Both the position numbers and the translations under genes were made by a program. The notes beneath the pieces are model-generated. The model was not told the DNA's origin, did not search any database, and worked only from the letters and a program-made list of their open reading frames with translations. From Splendidivirga corallicola (GTDB taxonomy: Bacteria > Bacteroidota > Bacteroidia > Cytophagales > Cyclobacteriaceae), in assembly GCA_030442035.1 (NCBI GenBank), contig JAUJEA010000001.1:713559-777558 (forward strand): a stretch of 64,000 bases of DNA. The letters run 5' to 3'. Positions 25,222 through 35,021 of this stretch are shown here, one piece after another; the first letter of the stretch is position 1; each line of letters starts with the position of its first letter.

Positions 25222-27627
25222 TTATTTACTCAACGGTTTCACAGTAAATTCAGTCTTACCGTACAATGGATCACCATTTTCCGAAATTCCATTTACTTCA
25301 ATTCTATATGTCCCATGATCATCTGAAGTATAAAATTCTATTTCTGATGCTTCAGTGTTATTCAATTGTATATTCGGCTTCCAATGCAGTACTTTTCTAT
25401 AATCCGGAAGACGTGCTTTGGATTTTTCATTCTTATCATACTTCGGAGCATAAAATTCTCTTGGCTGTTCTAATCCATGGTATAATTTCTTTACAATACC
25501 TGCAGGAAGTGGTTGGTCACCAAAATCACCATTGTAGGTGATGAAGTTTACAATTCCTGAAAATTGTTGTCGCCTGGCCAAAAACCTTCTGGCCACTATG
25601 TCAATTTTTTCTACCTTCAAAGGATCAAAGTCAAAAATGAAATCCAACTCTTCCACGGGGATTCCATCTATCATCACAAGGGCAGGATCATCAAAGAAAA
25701 TTGAATTGGCCGGTGAATTTAAATTGGCATAGAAATCCCAGACATAGAGGTTCCTTTCACCCTGCTTTCTTTTCCTCTTTATATATCTAATATATTCTAC
25801 AAACAAATCATCCATTGTGGTAAAACGGGTATAATCATCCAATTGATAACTGAAATCCTCGGATCCATAAAATGGAATATTATGATTTTTTCTCGAGATG
25901 CCCACACCTCTTACCTTATTTTTAGCCTGATACACATTGGCGATCTGTGTATGAATGGCATAGTTCTCTATAAAGGAGGTCATATCTGTGTCTATTGGAA
26001 CCTCTTTATAGATCCGCTGTCCTCCGGAGGACACGAACCAGGGCTTTAGTTTTATATCGGTGATTTTGAATTCCTCGCTATGGAACAACATTTCTTCATT
26101 TGAAATCCCTTGAGGAACCTCTGCAAAGAAATTGCCTTGTTCATCCACATGGGCTGTAAGCAACTCAGGTGATTTCCCCGGAAAAATAATGTTTAATGAG
26201 TGACCATTTAAACCCTCTCTCTCGACAGTCCCCTGAATCACGGGGGAAGTTATTTCAGGAATATTATTTATTGTCACAAAATTCCCTTCCAAAACATCTT
26301 TCCATAGGAATCTCCTCCATCCATGAGTGAGCAACAGGTTGTCAAGATGCTGTTTTGTGTCATCTTTGACATTTGAAAAGTAATAATCCGGGGATTCTAT
26401 ATGTCCTTTTAGATCCGATCCTAACAACAATGAAGTTTCAATGCTGTTGTTCTCAAGGTCAAGTTTTGGTGTATACTGGTAAACGGATAGAGATAAATTC
26501 GCTGTCTGAGATAAGACTTTCTTATCATTACCAATTTTCAACGTTACTTTTTCCCTATTACTATATGTTGACTTATTTGGTGATATAGATAATCCTTCTC
26601 GATCTTCAGGATATTTGAAGATCAATCTTTCACAGACCGGTAGGAGAGCACTATTGAACAGAGTAATGTGATTTATCCCATTCATGACTTGCTCACTGGG
26701 AATCAGAAATTGAGTTTCTCCCTTTTTGATTGATTTTGCTCTGGAAAAAACTTCAATACCACGAGCATGCATCATTAAAAAAACCTCATTATCTGCAACA
26801 TTTTTGCTATGAACATTTACAATAACCAATTCATCTTCGGTAAGATGATTTACCTCCATGGTAAATCCGGAAACTGAAGGGGTAGGAAGCTGAACAGAAT
26901 AAGGAGGGTTCATTCCATCATCCACAACTGCTTTATAGATTTTACTTACTTCAGGATGTAATCTAAAAACACCAATCCCATTGTGCGCTGTTTTGGTTTT
27001 TAAAACCTCTGTTCCCTCATCGTCAAGAACAGTAAGTGAGGCTTCTATGCCCTGTCCAAGACTATCTACCACCTGGTAAGCTACCTTACTTTCAACGCCA
27101 TAAACCAGATCACCGCCTTCAGGAAAAAAGGAACAACCTCGAATGGAGGTCAGGGTATCAATTGGCTCCAAAGACATGAAAGGGTTAATAATTGAAACCA
27201 TCTTTTCAAAAAAGAAAGCATGGTCGAAATTCTTCATAAGAGCGGTATAAGCCCTTATATAGTAGATTCCGGAAGGAATATCCTGATTTATGAAAAACTG
27301 GCCTTTCCCCTTCCCTTCTTTTGATTGGACTCTTTTCTTCATCAAGGACTGGCCTTTTCTATTAATCAGTTCAACATACAATACTTTGCTTAAGGAGGAA
27401 AGTGTATGAAGAGAGGCATCGACGCAATAGGATTTAAACCATAAGTTTTCTCCCGTGAAATAATATGGCTTGTCGATATGGAGAAACACTTTTTCCTGAT
27501 ACTCGCCGGTGACCATCTCAGAAAACTTATTTTTAAATGTCGGCTGATCTGACATAGATTGAGCCATTAGTCCACCAAACAGATGACAGCAAAGGAGTGT
27601 TACTATAGATGTTTTTTTTATTTTCAA
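25222..27627 (-). CDS. MG2/alpha-2-macroglobulin-like outer-membrane accessory protein
   Basis: 801 residues with a signal peptide (about 1-22, ending LMAQS). Residues 40-150 look like a macroglobulin-2 (MG2) domain: VFLHIDKPYYFTGENLWFKSY and IPSGIYYIRAYTALMKN. The C-terminal third has a TonB-plug-like segment, DPALVMIDGIPVEELDFIFD. Start is a TTG at 27627 soon after the DUF4249 stop, as no ATG is near. Bacteroidota often encode such proteins with TonB receptors; they may assist substrate capture or peptide export. It is followed by an exported protein gene after 7 bp. Function is inferred from context. Confidence 0.85.
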   Translation of the reverse strand: MKIKKTSIVTLLCCHLFGGLMAQSMSDQPTFKNKFSEMVTGEYQEKVFLHIDKPYYFTGENLWFKSYCVDASLHTLSSLSKVLYVELINRKGQSLMKKRVQSKEGKGKGQFFINQDIPSGIYYIRAYTALMKNFDHAFFFEKMVSIINPFMSLEPIDTLTSIRGCSFFPEGGDLVYGVESKVAYQVVDSLGQGIEASLTVLDDEGTEVLKTKTAHNGIGVFRLHPEVSKIYKAVVDDGMNPPYSVQLPTPSVSGFTMEVNHLTEDELVIVNVHSKNVADNEVFLMMHARGIEVFSRAKSIKKGETQFLIPSEQVMNGINHITLFNSALLPVCERLIFKYPEDREGLSISPNKSTYSNREKVTLKIGNDKKVLSQTANLSLSVYQYTPKLDLENNSIETSLLLGSDLKGHIESPDYYFSNVKDDTKQHLDNLLLTHGWRRFLWKDVLEGNFVTINNIPEITSPVIQGTVEREGLNGHSLNIIFPGKSPELLTAHVDEQGNFFAEVPQGISNEEMLFHSEEFKITDIKLKPWFVSSGGQRIYKEVPIDTDMTSFIENYAIHTQIANVYQAKNKVRGVGISRKNHNIPFYGSEDFSYQLDDYTRFTTMDDLFVEYIRYIKRKRKQGERNLYVWDFYANLNSPANSIFFDDPALVMIDGIPVEELDFIFDFDPLKVEKIDIVARRFLARRQQFSGIVNFITYNGDFGDQPLPAGIVKKLYHGLEQPREFYAPKYDKNEKSKARLPDYRKVLHWKPNIQLNNTEASEIEFYTSDDHGTYRIEVNGISENGDPLYGKTEFTVKPLSK

Positions 27628-27639
27628 TTGTCCAATAAT

Positions 27640-28827
27640 TTAGTCAATCCAAAATTCAGGTTTCACAACTCTTCCACCTTTAATTGTGCAGTCCGCACAT
27701 ATATCTTTGGTCACATAAAAACCCGTCGGACTCAGGAGACCTGCGAAATCATAAAAAAGATAGCCATTTCTTATTTTACTAAGTACTTCTTTCTGAGCTA
27801 TGTCAAATGGTTGAGTAAACGGAATTTCAATCAACTCACAATCATCTACAAAGGATTTCACTATTACTCTTTCCGGCAAATCCTTATTATCAATAAAAAT
27901 TCTCTTGGTGGAGACACCAGATGCCGAGAAATATCCCAAAACACGCTGATCCGGATTTGAAATATTCCTAATATTGCTTTGGATGGATTGTGGTTGCTTA
28001 TCGAAAAGATTACCAAGCTCATTATTTGTTTCTTTAAGGCTTTTCCAAAAGAAATACTCCTCCTCACTCAAAGCTAATTGTTTAACCAAAATTGAATATC
28101 TTAAGCGCAATCTTCCTGTTTCAGTTGAAACAAAATTCAGCGGATGCTCAATAACAACGTCTTCCGAATTTTTTAAAGAAGAAACAATATTGATGGCCGA
28201 AGAGAGCGTATCGATCCAACAGATCTGATTTTTTTCTCTAGGAACAATATCAAAATTCTCTAAAAATTCCAATGCCGTAGCAAAAGGGACAATATAAGTC
28301 CAGGTCTCTATCCATTCATATTTATAGAACTTCGTGTTATTTTCAGGATCATGCGCATCAACAAACAGTTGGGCTCCTTCCAATATATTGCCATCATTAT
28401 CTTCTTTTTGTTCATAATTCCAATAGACACGATCTATTGGTGGGGCCCTCTTTAACAAGGACCAGGAGGATTCATAAACTTCTCCATCCGACAAGGAAAC
28501 CCGTAACCGATATCTTTTCCCTGCCTTTCCTATAATCCCTGTTTTTGAAGTAAAGTATTTTCCTTCACTCTCCTCTGTGAGTTGTTCAGTGATACCATTC
28601 TCCTCTTCAATACTCACCACAGCATTGGAAACCGGTTCAAAGCCATCACCTGATAGCGAACCACTTCTGGACAGTTCAACTAAATAAGGACCTGGTTCAT
28701 CAGTTATCAGGGCATCTATCGTAAGAAAGTTACTGCCACCCGGGATCTCACTATCAAATGGCTCCACGCAACCACACAGAAGGCATATAAAAAAGAAATG
28801 AGCTAATATGAATGCTTTTTTTTCCAT
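27640..28827 (-). CDS. DUF4249 lipoprotein
   Basis: 395 residues. The signal peptide ends in LLCGC, giving a lipidated cysteine near residue 20. Then VEPFDSEIPGGSNFLTIDALITDEPGPYLVELSRS, split here as residues 21-55, starts the DUF4249 pattern (a beta-rich region beginning with the ITDEPGPY motif). These lipoproteins are almost always encoded beside a TonB-dependent receptor, as here, and probably sit on the outer face of the receptor. It is 3 bp downstream of the receptor gene. Confidence 0.9.
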   Translation of the reverse strand: MEKKAFILAHFFFICLLCGCVEPFDSEIPGGSNFLTIDALITDEPGPYLVELSRSGSLSGDGFEPVSNAVVSIEEENGITEQLTEESEGKYFTSKTGIIGKAGKRYRLRVSLSDGEVYESSWSLLKRAPPIDRVYWNYEQKEDNDGNILEGAQLFVDAHDPENNTKFYKYEWIETWTYIVPFATALEFLENFDIVPREKNQICWIDTLSSAINIVSSLKNSEDVVIEHPLNFVSTETGRLRLRYSILVKQLALSEEEYFFWKSLKETNNELGNLFDKQPQSIQSNIRNISNPDQRVLGYFSASGVSTKRIFIDNKDLPERVIVKSFVDDCELIEIPFTQPFDIAQKEVLSKIRNGYLFYDFAGLLSPTGFYVTKDICADCTIKGGRVVKPEFWID

Positions 28828-28830
28828 ATG

Positions 28831-31638
28831 CTAGAACTTAAAATTGTAAGTAATTGTAGGAATTGGGACACTGAAAATAGAAAGCTGGTTAACACTGATG
28901 CTTCGGCCTTCGGAGCTGGAAAAAATAGAATAGACATTGTTTCTGCCTGTCAGGTTATATACTGAAAAAGACCATGAGCCATGGGCCGGTTTATTCACTT
29001 TATGGTTGCCCTCCAGATTGATCCCGACATCTAACCGATAGTAATCAGGAATCCTTAATTGATTTCTATCAGAAAAAGAGGCAAACACATTGTTTCTAAA
29101 CTTATAGGTGCTTATCGGAAAAGTTACTGGTCTCCCTGAACTATAGGTGAAATTCAAAGACAGGCTTACTCTTCTGTTGAATTTATAATTGGAGATAAAT
29201 GAGAGATTATGGGGCTTATCAAAATTTGACGGAAAATATTTACCGTTGTTGATTTTTTCACCTTCAAACAAGCCATTGGCCTTTACCTCTGATCTTGAGT
29301 ATGTATAACTGATCCAACCATTAAGTTTTCCCACTTTTTTTCTGACCAACACTTCCACTCCATACGACCTCCCTGTAGCACCGATAACATCTGTTTCAAG
29401 CACCTCATTTATCAGCAAGTCCGCGCCGTCTTTATATTCCAATACATTTTTTGTTGTTTTATAATATCCCTCCAAGGAAATTTCAATGCCTTTATTCAGG
29501 AAATTCTTATATAAGCCAGCGGAATATTGATCGCCAATCTGAGGTTTGAGATGCGTATTACTAAGTCTCCAAGTGTCTGTGGGAGAAATGGCTATGCTGT
29601 TTGTTAATTGATGTATATATTGTCTGGTACGGTCATAGCTAAATTTTAATGAAAGATCATTAGCCAGCTTATATCTTAAGGAAAACCGATATTCAGGCCC
29701 TGAATATGATTTAATCACTGAGCCATTGTCAAATGCAATTGTATCTGTGATAAAATCGACCTCTCTGGAAATTCCAGATTGATATGTAAATACATTTCCC
29801 GGTCCAATTAAACTAAAGTGAGAAAATCTGATACCGGCATAAAGGCTTAATTTGTCGGAATATTCAAACTCATCTCCTAAATGTATAGCTCCTTCCAGGC
29901 CTTTTTCTTTATCAAGTATTTCCTGCTTAATAACAGATTGTTCATTCAATGGCTTAATGCTACCAGGGCTCAAATTGTAAAAGGTGCCATCAATACCAAT
30001 TTTTATATTATGTCTGGCATCCGGTATCCAATCAATGCTACTTTTAACCGTAGTATTGTTGATGCTATAATCCAATTCAAATGCATTGGATGAAGAATTT
30101 CGACTATTCAAGTCATAGGTATAGTTGCTATAAGATGCTAACACAGAGCTGAATAATCTGGAATTAATGGTATGTCTCCATCTTACGGAAGCATTGGTAT
30201 TAAAATATCGGTACAATGTGTCAGAATCAAGCCGGAATCGGTCTCTGCTATGATATGCAGAAAATGTCAGTGAATTCCTATCATCGATCTGATGTACTAC
30301 CTTGGTAATAGCATCAGCAAAAAAACCAGCGCTATTGCTCAATGCAGGATCTTTCAATTGTCCTAAGATCCAATCCGAATAAGTACTTCTAAGGCCCAAC
30401 AAAAAGGACGTAGTATCCTTTTTAATAGGACCCTCCAGTGTGATTTTTCCAGTGACAGGGCTAATTCCTCCCGAAACCGAAAATTTCTTTTTATTTCCGT
30501 CTCTCACAGCCACATCAAAGACGGATGAAATACGTCCCCCAAAATGTGCCTGAATTCCACTTTTAAAAAGATCTGCTCTTTTAATCACATCGGGATTGAA
30601 AGCAGAGAAAAATCCGAAAAGATGATTTGGGTTGTAAATGACAGCATCGTTGATGAGGATAAGGTTTTGATCCGCTGCGCCTCCCCGAACATTAAACCCC
30701 GATGAGCCCTCTCCAACTGATTGTATACCTGGCAATGTTAAGGTTATTTTCATGATATCGGCATCTCCAAGCATGGGAGGCATGGATTTTAATGCTTCAT
30801 AATCAATTTTTACACGACCTGTATGGAGATTATCCACAATATCTTTTTCGCCTTGAATAACAACCTCTTTTAAGGAAACAATATCCTCTTCCATTTCAAT
30901 GTCAAAACGTCCATCGCCATACAGCGTGATTAACTTATTTGTTTCGAGCATGCCCACGGATTTAAAAAAAAGTCTGTGACGTCCCTTGGGGATCGTGAGG
31001 ACATAGTAGCCAAAAGCATCGGTTACCACACCTACAAATGGGTCATTTTTAAATACTGAAACACCAATGAGCGGTTCTCCTGATTTTGAATTTCGTATAT
31101 ACCCGGAGATCGTCGCTGTTCTTCCATCATTATCTCCATTTTTATCACCAATCTCAAATTGGATATTCCCGGTATCGGATATTATTTCGGATTCTTCACC
31201 TGTATTATCTTCGAAGATCTCCAACCGATTAGCAACACTGTTGTTTTGACGGATTCTATCAAAATAATCTTTAGGAATTTTAGTAACGAGTTCATGACCC
31301 TTAACAAGAATAATGCGATGATCTTCGGTTATGTAATACTGAATATTGGTTTTTTCTAAAAGCGTTTTCAGAAACATATCCAGATCCGATTGTTCCACTT
31401 TTAATGATATTTCCACACCATTGATCCATGCATCATCGTAGAAAAAGGAAATCGGATATCTGTTTTCGAGGTCCAATACGACGTCCTCAAATGGCGTGTT
31501 AATATAATCAGCGCTGATCTTGAGTGATGTCGATTGAGAAAACGAATAAGATGTTAGAAAAAAAAGAAGATTTGCTAAACAAATTTTTCTTTTATGGTGC
31601 CATAGTTTATTTCCAATGGTAATGCATTGCTGGTTCAT
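28831..31638 (-). CDS. TonB-dependent receptor with STN domain
   Basis: 935 residues. After a signal peptide (about 16-34), an STN secretin/TonB N-terminal domain occupies about 40-112 (DVVLDLENRYPISFFYDDAW). A carboxypeptidase regulatory-like beta domain (about 175-260), a plug (about 275-375, ESEIISDTG to LILINDAVIYNPNHLFGF) and a 22-strand barrel follow. The STN domain usually contacts a FecR-type anti-sigma factor. The start overlaps the stop of the UnbV gene by 1 bp (TGATG). It is followed by DUF4249, MG2-like and exported-protein genes. The transported substrate is unknown. Confidence 0.92.
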   Translation of the reverse strand: MNQQCITIGNKLWHHKRKICLANLLFFLTSYSFSQSTSLKISADYINTPFEDVVLDLENRYPISFFYDDAWINGVEISLKVEQSDLDMFLKTLLEKTNIQYYITEDHRIILVKGHELVTKIPKDYFDRIRQNNSVANRLEIFEDNTGEESEIISDTGNIQFEIGDKNGDNDGRTATISGYIRNSKSGEPLIGVSVFKNDPFVGVVTDAFGYYVLTIPKGRHRLFFKSVGMLETNKLITLYGDGRFDIEMEEDIVSLKEVVIQGEKDIVDNLHTGRVKIDYEALKSMPPMLGDADIMKITLTLPGIQSVGEGSSGFNVRGGAADQNLILINDAVIYNPNHLFGFFSAFNPDVIKRADLFKSGIQAHFGGRISSVFDVAVRDGNKKKFSVSGGISPVTGKITLEGPIKKDTTSFLLGLRSTYSDWILGQLKDPALSNSAGFFADAITKVVHQIDDRNSLTFSAYHSRDRFRLDSDTLYRYFNTNASVRWRHTINSRLFSSVLASYSNYTYDLNSRNSSSNAFELDYSINNTTVKSSIDWIPDARHNIKIGIDGTFYNLSPGSIKPLNEQSVIKQEILDKEKGLEGAIHLGDEFEYSDKLSLYAGIRFSHFSLIGPGNVFTYQSGISREVDFITDTIAFDNGSVIKSYSGPEYRFSLRYKLANDLSLKFSYDRTRQYIHQLTNSIAISPTDTWRLSNTHLKPQIGDQYSAGLYKNFLNKGIEISLEGYYKTTKNVLEYKDGADLLINEVLETDVIGATGRSYGVEVLVRKKVGKLNGWISYTYSRSEVKANGLFEGEKINNGKYFPSNFDKPHNLSFISNYKFNRRVSLSLNFTYSSGRPVTFPISTYKFRNNVFASFSDRNQLRIPDYYRLDVGINLEGNHKVNKPAHGSWSFSVYNLTGRNNVYSIFSSSEGRSISVNQLSIFSVPIPTITYNFKF

Positions 31639-34600
31639 CAGAATCGATAAACTTTAATTTCATCGTCATTTCTGGATATCAGTAGGTAATTGTTTCCATT
31701 GATTCTCAAACTTTCCATATCTCTAACTTCGCCCCTGACATTCAACCCGGAATTCAGTGGGTCGAGTATCTCAAATGAGCCATCACCATCACCTAAGAAT
31801 ACCATTCCGTAATTGGCATCGTATCTACCTGTACTAACCCTGGTTTGTGTTAAATTACCACCTAAAATAATATCAGGTTGATCATCGCCATTTATTTCGG
31901 TACATAAAATGGAATAGACAGGAGCAAACTGTGCCCTGATCGGTAAGGGTTTTACCTCAAAATTTCCTTTTCCATCATTTATCAGGCAAACACTTTCAAG
32001 CATGCTTGCCCAAAGTGTGTCAGCGCCTGAGAGAGATTCCGGTTCGAAAAAACTCTTAAGTTCAGCTTGTGCATATGATTGGTAGTCGGGAAATTTCTTT
32101 TTCAAAGATGCGATTTGTCCTATCAGCTCATCACGGCTAAAAGCCACTTCACTCTTGCCTTGGATATAATAGTTCATGATCGGATCAATCATACCATTCT
32201 GGTCAAAGTCACCATACACCAATGTGATAGGTTCTTCCGTATTGGCTTTATATTGGCTATTGGTACCCATGTTCCCGGCTATTAGATCACTATCTCCATC
32301 CTGGTCAAAATCATAAGACACCACTGTATTCCACCAGCCACTGGTATTTTCTAATCCATTATTTGTGATCTCCGTTAGTTTTCCATCTTTGTTGATGAAA
32401 GTTCTGATACTCATCCATTCACCTACCAGTACAAGGTCCTCATTTTGATCATTGTTAAGGTCTGTGAAAATTCCCTCTGTTACCATTCCTGGTTTTATCA
32501 GGTCTTCACTGATCTCCTGAGTGATATCTTCAAATTCACCCTGACCATTATTTCTTAAGACATAGCTCCTTGGAGAAACGGGATACCTTCCCGGAACCAA
32601 TCTTCCTCCTACGAACAAATCCGGATCACCATCATTGTCTATATCCGTTGTTGCTACTGTACCTCCACTTGTTAACATCTCAGGCAGTGCGTTCTTTGCC
32701 CTGGAAAAATTCCCCTTTCCATCATTGATATACAGCCTGTCCTGAAGCAAGGGATCATGTTCCGTGAAATCACTTCCTCCACTTACAACATACAGATCAA
32801 GGTCATCATCACCATCCACATCCAGTAAAATCCCATCCGTATCCTCGCTCTGTTTATCAGCAGTAAAATCCGGAGAGGCCTTTTCTATGAAACTACCGCC
32901 ACCTGATTGCAGGTATAATTTACCGCTTTGGCCTTTTGCTCCACCTAAGAATAAATCATCTAAACCATCAGCATTAATGTCTCCCCGAATCATACAGGGG
33001 CCCATAGTCGAAATACCATGGGGCAACAACCGATCACGCTTGAAATCAAGAAAGCCATTTTCCTCATGTTTAAAATCAATACCAAGCTTATCAGCAACTT
33101 CATCAAAGCTGGATCGCTTTATTTGATTAGGACGACCATTGGGTTGAATAGCTTCCCCTTGATCAAGCGTTAATGCGGTGTTTATCCGTACATTGGATAG
33201 CTTCTGTGTTGAGGAGTCAGGCCATATAACAATCAAGCTATCTATGTTAGTTGTTTTTCCCAAGCCAAAAACCAGAGATTGACTCACAGAAGATTGAAAG
33301 CCTCTGGCTGGCATCTGTTCCTGGTATTGAGATGTTCCTTTGGTTTTCAGGATCACTTTTGCACCAATACCTTTGGTATTTTTCCCCTTTCCTTTGAGAT
33401 CGATTCTTAAATAGTTATTTCCCGTTATCTTCTCACTATTATTCCTATAAATGTGAGCTCTTTCGTTGATATTATTTACAATCAGGTCCAGATCACCATC
33501 GTTATCCAAATCGGCATAGGCAGCGCCATTGGAAAGTGTTTTTTGATCGAAACCCCAATCCACTATCTTTTTACTGAAAGTCAGGTCACCATTGTTTTGA
33601 TAGATGTAATTCTCCTCTTTGATCGAGGGCATTTTACTGATCAATTCAAGTAATGCCAGTTCCTTATTCTCCTGCTGAGATTTTACTTTTTCATTCACCA
33701 CGTAATTGATGAAATCCATGTCAAGGTAATTCCTCATGTAACCATTGGTGATAAACAGGTCCTTCCAGCCATCATTGTCATAATCTGCAATCAACGCTGA
33801 CCAACTCCAATCAGTATTGGATATTCCGGCCATTTGACCAATCTCACTGAAATAACCGTTACCGTTATTGAGTTGAAGCATATTGCGCATGGTCTGGTAG
33901 TGAAAACCGCTATTCACCAATTGGTTGTATTTATCGTAGTTTTCAGGACCCAAAGACATCTTCTGACGATAATTACTTTCCGGTAGCATGTCTAATGTCA
34001 CAATATCCGGTTTCAAATCATTATTGATATCTCCCCCGTCACAACCCATGGAAAAATGAGATACATGACCAAAATGATCTGCCAGTGATTCTTTGAAAGT
34101 ACCATCTCCATTGTTCAAATAGAGGTAATCCTCTTCGTTGTAATCATTGCCCACATAAATATCGAACCAACCATCACCATTGACATCCGAAACAGTCACG
34201 CCCAAACCAAAACCCAATACATTATTGATGATCCCTGCTTCCAGGGTTACGTCAACAAACTTGTCACCATCATTTCGATATAACTTATCACCATAGTCAG
34301 GATTTACAAGTCTTTTGTATGTATCAAGTAATTTGTTGAAACCGGCATATTCCTGTACTGAATGGTTCAATAGATACATATCCAGATCACCATCTCGGTC
34401 ATAATCAAAGAAGGTCGCCTGGGTGGAATAGGCTGAGTCATCAAGACCATAACTATTCGCACTTTCAGTGAAAGTAAGATCACCGTTGTTAATGAATAAG
34501 AGATTCTTTCTGTTGCCAGGTGCTACTGCGGCCGATCGACATACGTATATATCAAGCCATCCATCACCATTCACATCAGCCATAGAGGTACCGGTATTCC

Positions 34601-34928
34601 ATAACCCTTCTGCAAGGACACCGGCATCTTCAGCAATCTCTTCAAATCTCAAATCTCCTTTATTCAGATAAAGGCGGCTTGCCACTAAATTTCCGGTGAA
34701 ATAAATGTCTGGGAGACCATCGTTGTTGATATCACCTACGGCCACACCACCTCCATTATAGAAGTAGCCATATTTCATGACATTGAATTCCTCGGTTTCT
34801 TTTAGAACATTCTTAAATTCTATTCCTGTGTGATTCGCTGGTAAGTTTGTAAAAAGTTTGTCTTGTTTTTTTTCACAAGCAAACAGTGCAAAAACACATA
34901 AAAAACCGATGAAATTACTTCTTGACAT
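31638..34928 (-). CDS. VCBS/FG-GAP repeat lipoprotein with UnbV/ASPIC domain
   Basis: 1096 residues. The signal ends at ALFAC (lipidated Cys18). It carries many VCBS/FG-GAP beta-propeller blades with calcium-binding loops of the form DVNGDGWLDIY and DIDNDGDPDLF, and an ASPIC/UnbV domain around residues 505-600 (IGAKVILKTKGTSQ, LVFGLGKTTNIDSLIVIWP). Such proteins are found beside SusC/SusD pairs in Cytophagia and Flavobacteriia and may bind or display ligand on the outer membrane. It lies just after SusD (93 bp, with a hairpin between) and overlaps the TonB receptor by 1 bp. Confidence 0.93.
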   Translation of the reverse strand: MSRSNFIGFLCVFALFACEKKQDKLFTNLPANHTGIEFKNVLKETEEFNVMKYGYFYNGGGVAVGDINNDGLPDIYFTGNLVASRLYLNKGDLRFEEIAEDAGVLAEGLWNTGTSMADVNGDGWLDIYVCRSAAVAPGNRKNLLFINNGDLTFTESANSYGLDDSAYSTQATFFDYDRDGDLDMYLLNHSVQEYAGFNKLLDTYKRLVNPDYGDKLYRNDGDKFVDVTLEAGIINNVLGFGLGVTVSDVNGDGWFDIYVGNDYNEEDYLYLNNGDGTFKESLADHFGHVSHFSMGCDGGDINNDLKPDIVTLDMLPESNYRQKMSLGPENYDKYNQLVNSGFHYQTMRNMLQLNNGNGYFSEIGQMAGISNTDWSWSALIADYDNDGWKDLFITNGYMRNYLDMDFINYVVNEKVKSQQENKELALLELISKMPSIKEENYIYQNNGDLTFSKKIVDWGFDQKTLSNGAAYADLDNDGDLDLIVNNINERAHIYRNNSEKITGNNYLRIDLKGKGKNTKGIGAKVILKTKGTSQYQEQMPARGFQSSVSQSLVFGLGKTTNIDSLIVIWPDSSTQKLSNVRINTALTLDQGEAIQPNGRPNQIKRSSFDEVADKLGIDFKHEENGFLDFKRDRLLPHGISTMGPCMIRGDINADGLDDLFLGGAKGQSGKLYLQSGGGSFIEKASPDFTADKQSEDTDGILLDVDGDDDLDLYVVSGGSDFTEHDPLLQDRLYINDGKGNFSRAKNALPEMLTSGGTVATTDIDNDGDPDLFVGGRLVPGRYPVSPRSYVLRNNGQGEFEDITQEISEDLIKPGMVTEGIFTDLNNDQNEDLVLVGEWMSIRTFINKDGKLTEITNNGLENTSGWWNTVVSYDFDQDGDSDLIAGNMGTNSQYKANTEEPITLVYGDFDQNGMIDPIMNYYIQGKSEVAFSRDELIGQIASLKKKFPDYQSYAQAELKSFFEPESLSGADTLWASMLESVCLINDGKGNFEVKPLPIRAQFAPVYSILCTEINGDDQPDIILGGNLTQTRVSTGRYDANYGMVFLGDGDGSFEILDPLNSGLNVRGEVRDMESLRINGNNYLLISRNDDEIKVYRF

Positions 34929-34967
34929 GTTTAAAAAATTTTATCAGCAAGTAAAAAAAGTAAAAGA

Positions 34968-34996
34968 AAAAGTGCCGATTAATGACCGACACTTTT
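34968..34996 (-). terminator. Hairpin with T-rich tail after susD (attenuator or terminator)
   Basis: On the minus strand, just after the SusD stop, AAAAGTGTCG pairs with CGGCACTTTT across a 9-nt loop; one pair is G.U. It is followed by TTCTTTTACTTTTTTTAC. This lies between SusD and the UnbV lipoprotein gene and may terminate part of the transcripts so that SusC/D are made in excess. Confidence 0.75.
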
Positions 34997-35021
34997 CCAA
35001 CCTATTTACACAAATTCTACG

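Noticed and set aside
27583-27960. 125-codon plus-strand frame
   Set aside because: Antisense to the DUF4249 gene and its neighbour; no signal or motif.
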